In this document: piece by piece, positions 57,389-64,000 of the stretch
Numbering within the stretch: position 1 is the stretch's first letter
Layout of the letters: every line of letters starts with the position of its first letter
Made by a program: the position numbers and the translations under genes
DNA from: Symsagittifera roscoffensis
Lineage: Eukaryota; Xenacoelomorpha; Acoela; Convolutidae
Assembly: GCF_963678635.1 (NCBI RefSeq)
Contig: NC_087068.1
Location: 30,754,318-30,818,317, forward strand
Reading direction: 5' to 3'
Length of the DNA stretch: 64,000 bases
The notes under the pieces: generated by a model
Database searches by the model: none
What the model saw: the letters and a program-made list of their open reading frames with translations, nothing else
Told to the model about the DNA's origin: nothing

Positions 57389-58844
57389 CAGGGTGTTTCA
57401 AATAAACTGTAATGTTATAAAAGCTTCTCATTTCATAACTGTTGATCAGTTCGACTTCAAATTCGATGATATTATGTAGAACAGGCGGAGATTTGATAAA
57501 ACTCAAAAACTGCGTTGATGAATTGAACTCGATAGTGAATACCCGCGATTTTCCAACTATTTCACGCTTCCACGCAACAAAAAATTTTTTAAACTATTTG
57601 TTCATACGTAAATGAAAACAACGAAATGGTTTTCACAGTAAACGAAGAAAAACGGATCATTTGTTTGTTTGCAATTTAAGAATCCCCAACTGAAGTTCGG
57701 AGAAGATATATCAATGAATATTACATTGCCCCACGCGTTGCATCAACACTTCAACTTACGCAGTTTATCAGAGTGTGGAAACGGTTCCAAGAAAGAGGCG
57801 GGTTATCGAAATTTCAAGGGCAGCATCGAAAAGGAACGGGGTTACCAGGAACCGATGAAGCGAATGCCAGTATTATAAGACACTTTGATTTTCATCCTAA
57901 AGATTCAATAAGTAAAGCAGCAGCTGATTTGGGGTTGAGCCGCACCACAACTTGGAGAGTCGCGAGAGCTGCCAAAATGAAGCCCTACAAAGTGCTCAAA
58001 ACACACCAAATTAAAGAGACGAACATCGGCTTGAGACTTACTTTTGGTGTCTGGTGCTTGAGCAAGATTGAAACAGCGGCAGATTTCACATCACGGGTGA
58101 TTTTCTCAGACGAAAAGTGGTGGGTGCTCGACAGCTCTCCAAATTCTCAAAACGATAGGAGATGGAGTTTAGTTAACCCCAGAGAATACGCGGAGTGCAA
58201 GTACCAGGGCAAAAAGAAAGTGATGTGCTGGATGGGTTTCCTTCAAGGAGCTGTTCTTGGCCCGTTTTGGTTCGTAGACGAACAGCAACGACCAATAACA
58301 CTGAACCAGTTTTCGTATCTGAACATGCTGGAACACGACCTCTGGCCAGTTCTTCGAGAACGACGAAACTTGAGGCGCATATGGTTTATGCAAGACGGAG
58401 CCACATGTCACTGCACGGGACGCGTACTCAGTTGGCTTGGGACAAAGTTCAACGACAGAATTATAAGTAGACGAACCCCTATACCCTGGCCACCTCAGAG
58501 TCTGGACCTGAATCCCCTGGATTTTTGGCTGTGGGGTCATCTGGGGAAAATTGTTCATGCTGCGAATCCACGAAGTATTGACGAACTCATGCAAACTGTA
58601 GAAGATGCCCGAAATACAATAACGCCCGATAATATCGAAGAATCATTGAGAAATTTGACGAAAAGGTTACAAAGCTGTGTTGCTCAAAACGGCGGACACT
58701 TTCAGCATCTTTTATAAAACAATTTTATCAGATATTCAAATCTCCGCCACTTATCTATCTTGTGCAGAAAAAATTGTGTATTTATCTCTTCTCAAAAAAA
58801 AGTTATAGCGTTTTATAAAATTACAGTTTATTTGAAACACCCTG
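57389..58844 (+). mobile_element. Tc1/mariner transposon with intact terminal inverted repeats
   Basis: The left end CAGGGTGTTTCAAATAAACT (57389) and the reverse complement of the right end (58844) are identical over that stretch and match almost throughout about 35 bp. TA dinucleotides flank both ends (57387-57388, 58845-58846), as expected for a TA target duplication. Length is 1456 bp. It carries a single transposase frame. Confidence 0.93.
57626..58717 (+). pseudogene. Tc1/mariner transposase with one premature stop
   Basis: The frame from ATG at 57626 (MVFTVNEEKRIICLFAI) meets TAA at 57677-57679 (codon 18), then continues open in the same frame to the stop at 58715-58717. Features: helix-turn-helix SISKAAADLGLSRTTTWRVA; catalytic triad in FSDEKWW, WFMQDGATCH and LDLNPLDFWLW. 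Counting from the second to the third Asp (PLDFW) gives 41 intervening residues, that is a DD41D type, unlike the DD34D of classic mariner. A shorter product could start at an internal Met but would lack the first part of the DNA-binding domain. Confidence 0.88.
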
Positions 58845-58846
58845 TA

Positions 58847-59433
58847 TTTTGCTGAAAGTCTTCAATCAGATCACAAATGATTTCAATTTGATCGAATGGC
58901 ACTACGAAGCGTAAGAAAAATAATAACCTACTTTCAATGCGAAACTGTTTCTTATGCCTTTTAAATACCTTGAGCCCTTTTTCCTAAAACCACTTTGAGT
59001 TCTTCTTGGAGCGACCAAAATTGGTGTAAAAATAGTCTAAAATAATTGACCTACCGATGTTATCAATTAAAAAATACTAGAAAAATCTCCTCACTTAATG
59101 CTTACGCCAAACAACTCTAATTTCCAAAACAACTGAGGTCATGCAATTTTAATTACTGATTGTTTTTCCAGCGATGCACTGATTAAATTGATAAGTTTGA
59201 AACATTTTGTTAATGATAAAAAATTTTTTTTAAATAAAATCTCTAACTGTGCGAGTAAATTGTGTCACTTTTGAGAATAGTTTATGCGATCGTTCACCTA
59301 ACCTTATCTCGTTCAACTAATACACAAATAATCAACTAGCTTGGAAATTACCCTCAGTTTATAAAATATTGTCAGTTTTTTCACCGTATTTGATTCCTTT
59401 GAGGTTTAATAATAAGCAGGCATTGTCAAAAAA
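58847..59433. other. No gene seen
   Basis: AT-rich single-copy-looking sequence between the transposon and the inverted repeat around U2. Short frames only. Confidence 0.4.
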
Positions 59434-59550
59434 TACTTTGCTTGAGTTGTATTCTGCGAAAAAACCTAGACTTTTCAGTTTCTGTTTTGAGAAGTACTTC
59501 TTTAAACGAATCGACTGTTTGTTTTGAAAATAACCCATTTCCAAGCATTC
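59434..59550 (+). repeat. Left arm of a ~100-bp inverted repeat flanking U2
   Basis: Starts TACTTTGCTTGAGTTGTATT and includes CAGTTTCTGTTTTGAGAAG and GACTGTTTGTTTTGAAA. It matches the reverse complement of 60585-60692, with scattered mismatches and a 1-4 bp indel. Confidence 0.7.
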
Positions 59551-59687
59551 CAACTTTGGATGCTTGAAAGTGGGTCCCGTACTGAAATTTTTTGTTAAAT
59601 TCAAATCTGGACATCGAAAATTCATACAACTTTCATATCTGTATCAGTCCTGTGGCTTGTCTCTTTTTTCGCTGTATGGAAAAAGTC

Positions 59688-59955
59688 AGGTATGATCATG
59701 TCTGCTTCAGGTCTGGCCCAGGTATGATCAGGCCTGTCACAGGTATTTTTCAGATCTGACTTTACATGATCATACCTGGACCAGACATGATCATAGCTGA
59801 ACCAGACATGATCATACCTGGACCAGACATGATCATACCTGAATTTACATGATCATACCTGAAGCAGACATGATCATACCTGACTTTACATGAACATACC
59901 TGGACCTGACATAATCATGCCTGAAATTGCATGATAAGACCTGAAGCAGACATAT
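59688..59955. repeat. Short satellite array, left of U2
   Basis: About nine degenerate copies of a ~20-bp unit with core CATGATCATACCTG (variants CATGATCATAGCTG, CATGAACATACCTG). The first two copies (59690-59745) are in the opposite orientation (CAGGTATGATCA). It ends within about 10 bp of the 3' end of the U2 sequence. Confidence 0.75.
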
Positions 59956-59961
59956 CATTAT

Positions 59962-60131
59962 GGTAGTTTAAGACCGGGACAACCCTTGAGTCAACCGAAG
60001 CAAGCTTCGGTGTTAACTCGAGAAGCAAAAATCAGTTTAGTATTGGTGCCAGGCATTGCCCAGCATGTCAGATATTAAGCTGACAAACACAGATACTATA
60101 TATGATCTCAGCCAAAAGGCCGAGAAGCGAT
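59962..60131 (-). ncRNA. U2: U2 spliceosomal snRNA (possibly 3'-truncated gene or pseudogene)
   Basis: The 5' end on the minus strand is ATCGCTTCTCGGCCTTTTGG at 60131, identical to the conserved U2 start. It is followed by TAGTATCTGT (branch-point recognition area) and CAGCTTAATATCTGA. A variable stem (GGGCAATGCCTGG) comes next, then the Sm-type site GATTTTTGC, stem-loop III (ACCGAAGCTTGCTTCGGT), and the start of stem-loop IV with GGT..ACC. The descending half of stem-loop IV and the normal 3' end are missing, replaced by satellite. The branch-point recognition hexamer reads AUAGUA instead of GUAGUA. U2 pairs with the intron branch site during splicing. Whether this copy is expressed is open. 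Confidence 0.82.
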
Positions 60132-60394
60132 AACTGAAACAAAGGATCTTTTTTTCTACACGCCTCAGACACAACAAAAAAAGAGCAGCTCGGACCATAA
60201 AATTTTTAAACTATCCGATTGGATTCGGAGCTAGGTCGCTCCCGAAACAATTCATACAAGATCATGGTAAATAGTTAAGAATAGGCAGTCATTATGATTC
60301 TTTGCCTAATCAAAACACCCTGCCGGCTTGTAATTTTATCGTAAGACTACAGTGGAGTTTATTATAACCATCTGTGTTTCTGCCGTTACCATGT

Positions 60395-60492
60395 CTAACC
60401 AGGTATAGTCATGTCTGATCAGGCATAGTCATGTCTGACCAGGTATAGTCATGTCTGTTCAGGTATAGTCATGTCTGACTCAGGTATAGTCT
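60395..60492. repeat. Short satellite array, right of U2, opposite orientation
   Basis: Five copies of a 20-bp unit with core CAGGTATAGTCATGTCTG, the reverse complement of the left-array unit apart from one dinucleotide. With the left array it forms a palindromic frame around U2. Confidence 0.75.
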
Positions 60493-60584
60493 GAAAACAG
60501 CAGTGAAAAAGATATGCACAGCGCTGGAAAACAGCTGGTGCCTGACAATTGTGAGATCAGAAGTGAAATTGTGAGAAAAGTTCG

Positions 60585-60692
60585 GAACGGGTTTACTTTA
60601 GAAACAAACAGTCCACTCGTTTCAAAAAAAAAATCTCAAAACAGAAACTGGATAGGCTACATTTTTGTGCAGAATACAACTCAAGCAAAGTA
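60585..60692 (-). repeat. Right arm of the inverted repeat flanking U2
   Basis: Contains AACAGTCCACTCGTTTC, CTCAAAACAGAAACTGGAT and AGAATACAACTCAAGCAAAG, matching the left arm in reverse complement. The whole structure from 59434 to 60692 spans about 1.26 kb. Confidence 0.7.
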
Positions 60693-60797
60693 ATTAGGGC
60701 AAGATATTTGGTCAAATATGAGAAAACGAGGATTTATTGCCTTGAGTAGTAAGATATTTAGCACTCAGGGTAAGAAAGGCAAGTACTGTATCTATTC

Positions 60798-61133
60798 CTA
60801 ATTTAGGAGTTCATCAGTGCAAGTAGAGTGTGCTGAAGAAACTGTTCGTTCACCGCTTTTTTGGAATGAGATAAACATAGGATAATTCAAAAATGATCCA
60901 CATGGATTAGTTTGACTAAGCGACGTATAACCAATATTCATCAATTTATTGTCTTGCATTGCATCGAGAGCCCTTGGAATATCATGAGAGGAGTTGAAAA
61001 AAAGATGGCTCTGAAAGAGAATGACTCCCTCGCGATTAAAATAGCATTTCACTAGCCATTTTCTTGGTCGAAAATCAGGAAAAATTGAGTCAAACATCTT
61101 CGCAAAATCGAACAATGCGCAGATAACAATCAA
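60798..61133 (-). CDS. Uncertain ORF or exon
   Basis: An open frame of 111 codons (ending ...CTDELLN) with a hydrophobic start (FFVLIVICALFDFA if read a little upstream) and four Cys. Its composition is less repeat-like than neighbouring frames (FNREGVILFQSHLFF, ALDAMQDNKLMNIG, NPCGSFLNYPMFISF). There is no ATG at the hydrophobic start, and a stop lies a few codons upstream. It could be one exon of a secreted protein or chance. Confidence 0.2.
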   Translation of the reverse strand: MIVICALFDFAKMFDSIFPDFRPRKWLVKCYFNREGVILFQSHLFFNSSHDIPRALDAMQDNKLMNIGYTSLSQTNPCGSFLNYPMFISFQKSGERTVSSAHSTCTDELLN

Positions 61134-61139
61134 GACGAA

Positions 61140-64000
61140 GAATTTGAACCTTTTTCGTCAATAAACTCCTCCTTTTTTTACTGAAGTGATACACAAATAG
61201 TCGACAGTCTCCAATGTTGCGGGTTCAAGTCAATCTATGTATGGCTAAACGGTCCGACATCTCGCGACAAGCATTGAGAAATAGCGAACGGAAATTACTG
61301 TATAGGGCATATGTTGGACAGCAAATAAGGCAGTCTGGTTTTGATAATGGTGCATTGAAATTCAATTCAACTAATGGTGCATTGGAATTCGCAAGCAACA
61401 TTAAGTTAATTACATTAGATTTGCTGCACATAGAATAAAAAAAACCGGCAGTAAACACGCGCGATAAATTTGGAAGTAGGGAGGTGACAATAAAAACTTT
61501 TTTGAAACAAGAATTTTTGAAGCAAATTAGATGTTACCATAAATACAGTAATACAAAAAAAAACAAGTTCCAAAGCTCTCAGATTTTGTTGGCACAATTA
61601 GAAAAAAAAATGTTGCATAAACTCCATGATAATTGCAATATTTTGATTGGTGAGATCTTAAATGATTCAAATGAATAATGTGTGCGACACTTTTTACGAT
61701 CTCTGATCTTTTGTATTTATTAGTTTGAAAATTAGAATCTACAGAGCAGAGAAGTAAACAAAACCTTGCAATTATCATTATCAAACTGTAGTTAAAACAC
61801 TGATTTGGAGTCGAACAAACAAAGGGTTTTCCTACTGTTGAGAGTCTTCACACAATTGTCCTTAACAAAGATGCAAGATATAGAGCAGTAAGAAAATTAT
61901 AAAGGCGAGAAAAACCATCGGCAGTGGCCAGGAACACTACAAAAAACCTCGTTTTATGGCTGTCAGCCAGGTCCTTTGTAAGTGCGACGAATCTTCAAAG
62001 AGCTGAATTAGCCATAGGCGCAACTCTGTCGTTTCTTTAGAGAATCTTTGGCTTTGCGTAGTCTTAACATGAACTGAAAAAGATATTTTTTTAACTACAC
62101 TCATATATGATTGTAGAGAATTGTCACTTAAATTGAACAAAAAGACTAACAAAAGGAAAGAAAAAATGAAGTTTGAGGAGTGCCTTAAATGGTATTGCGG
62201 TAAAGTCTGAGAACAATCAGGCGCGGTTTACCGAAACATATATATGCAGATCCGCAAAGTGTGAAAATTTTTCTACAAGAAATTGATGATTTACTAAAGA
62301 TAGTTGAAAAAGACCCTGAGTAAGTATTTCCAGCTGCCAATGTACATCAATTTTACTTACATTCCGCTATTGAAACACCAGATGCATCAAGAAATCTTGT
62401 ATTTTGAAAATTAAAAACTGACATCAATAAAAAAAGAAGAGTGAGCAGTGGTTGGTTTCAATAATCAACTGATGCAGGTACTATCCTGAGTTTTAGGAGA
62501 CATGCCCTCTTCATAGTAAAAATAATGTATCTGAAGGAATAAGTCACCAGGTTTTTTTGAAAAACTATACATTGTTAAAAATAACTCAATGAAAACCAAT
62601 CACGAACAGTGGTAGGACCACCAAAATCCCGATAACCTTTCATCTCAAGTTGCGTCTTGGACCTTCAAAAGATTAACGAGGAGAAGAAAAGAATTCCGAG
62701 CAAAACTGACATTGAGATCTTCTGTTTGCACCATTCTGAAAATTCAATATCGAAGCACCACACTCATAGTTCTGCAAAAAAAATGCAGAAACAGGGTTCA
62801 TCGCAAATTTAGTATTCATCTCGCAAACCTTCAAACAAGTGTGTCATTATTGAAACCAGCTTTTTCAGTAAGCTATAATCCAAAATTCTCGATAAAAATA
62901 CAGAATTTAAAGGTTGAAAATCCAATTACGTTGGCCAAACGGACAAATATCTTAACAGTAGGATTGACGGGCACCGTGAAGCGTATACACCTGTCTGAAA
63001 AGTTCTGAAACAGAATAGTGGCGTTGGTTTGAGCACCGAGTTGAGTTGAAAGATCATTGCAAAGGCCACTTTAGATTATTAACGTCAGAAAGTCTGCCTA
63101 AAAAGGCGAAGCCAGGATTGAACAACAGCGACAAACTCAGCAGGAAGCAATGAACTTGAAGGTATTAATCGAAAACAGAATATTGAGCTAAATCTCATAA
63201 AAATCGGAAAACTGACATGAAAACGTAATATGATATTCCGATCAAAAATTTACGGATGAAACTTAAGAAAAAAAAACAAATTGTTCAAGCAATAGTTTGG
63301 TTGTTTTTTTAAACTCCGTATTTGACACTGGTAATTGATTAGCTGATAATTGGTACACTTGAAATGTTTTTGATTTTTTGATAGAAATAAATTGCATCAT
63401 TTGTATAGTCCGAAACCAACAAATCTAAATTTTTTACAAAGGACATCAAACTGATCGCCTTTTCTTCGAAAAACGGAAGCTGAGATTTTTTGAATCTGCA
63501 AAGTTTTCTTCTGAAAAAAAAACGTATTTTGATTGAACTTTTGTAAAATTTGCTAATGCTGGAGGAGATAGAGGTTTAAATACAGTGTATTATAAACATA
63601 TTTTATTTTATCGTAGCAATTTGGGGAGGGATTTTTCACTTCCATAAAGCATGCTTCGAAAAGCTACTTGGTTATTGATGTAAAAACACAAAAAAAAACT
63701 CACACCGTCATTGTACCAGTAGTGGTTCAATTCTGCAAATTTTTTAATTATCAGACGAAACAGAGGAAAAGTGCTAGTCTGATCAGCTCACAAACACTAG
63801 CAATATTCTCCCAAGGTATCGAAAGTTTTTATTTTGGCTTCAAATTATTTCTCACTCATTTTTCCGGAAAAAATTTTCACTTGAGCAGCAATTGTCTAAT
63901 ATGAAGAAAAAGAGGTGGTTTACTGGAATTCGAAAAAAAAGGATACCAGACTAAAATAAGGCTTGATAGTAAAGATCTGATAAAAAAGGAAAAATAAAAA
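61140..64000. other. No supported gene
   Basis: AT-rich sequence. The longest open frames are about 98 codons (62712-63008), with no domain, splice pattern or repeat match that I can identify. Confidence 0.45.

Noticed and set aside
59690-59955. CRISPR-like array
   Set aside because: Units are contiguous and degenerate, without spacer/repeat alternation, in an animal genome. It is a short satellite.

Overview
The window is nuclear DNA from an intron-rich animal, most likely an AT-rich, non-vertebrate (probably aquatic) metazoan. This rests on two conserved animal genes split into many short exons with GT..AG borders, a spliceosomal U2 snRNA sequence, and Penelope-like, non-LTR and Tc1/mariner-class transposable elements. 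I cannot name the phylum. There are no bacterial-style operons or ribosome binding sites, and most long open frames are chance frames in AT-rich DNA.

Layout. (1) 1574-9446, minus strand: the 5' two-thirds of a V-type proton ATPase membrane subunit a gene. Twelve exons are visible, including two alternatives at position 4; the gene runs off the left edge. (2) 9447-16007: no convincing gene, filled with copies of two related tRNA-like repeat classes. (3) 16008-34944, minus strand: a complete-looking gene of 29 proposed exons (1352 codons plus stop, phases closing throughout) resembling EFCAB5, a ciliary EF-hand/GAF protein. It includes two proposed micro-exons of 11 and 12 nt, and its introns hold more of the same repeats and a ~170-bp tandem array. 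(4) 35-57 kb: a transposon graveyard with at least four fragments of a restriction-like-endonuclease class of non-LTR element, several APE-class LINE pieces on both strands, one unusually well preserved Penelope-like element at 42.9-45.5 kb, a second decayed Penelope-like copy, and a 709-bp tandem duplication. (5) 57389-58844: a Tc1/mariner element with both terminal inverted repeats, a TA target duplication and a transposase spoiled by one stop. (6) 59.4-60.7 kb: a U2 snRNA-like sequence inside an inverted repeat and between oppositely oriented short satellite arrays. (7) 60.7-64 kb: nothing assignable.

Main points of interest. The Penelope-like element has a PHD-type zinc finger inserted inside its reverse transcriptase, between motifs B and C, with a possible hammerhead ribozyme core just downstream. 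The V-ATPase gene has a pair of exons whose phases make them mutually exclusive. One LINE has its ORF1 fused directly to the RT region with no apurinic-type endonuclease. The dispersed repeats fall into two classes whose 5' ends are each complementary to part of their own 3' hairpin.

All calls come from reading translations, splice motifs and repeats by eye. No alignment or database search was run.
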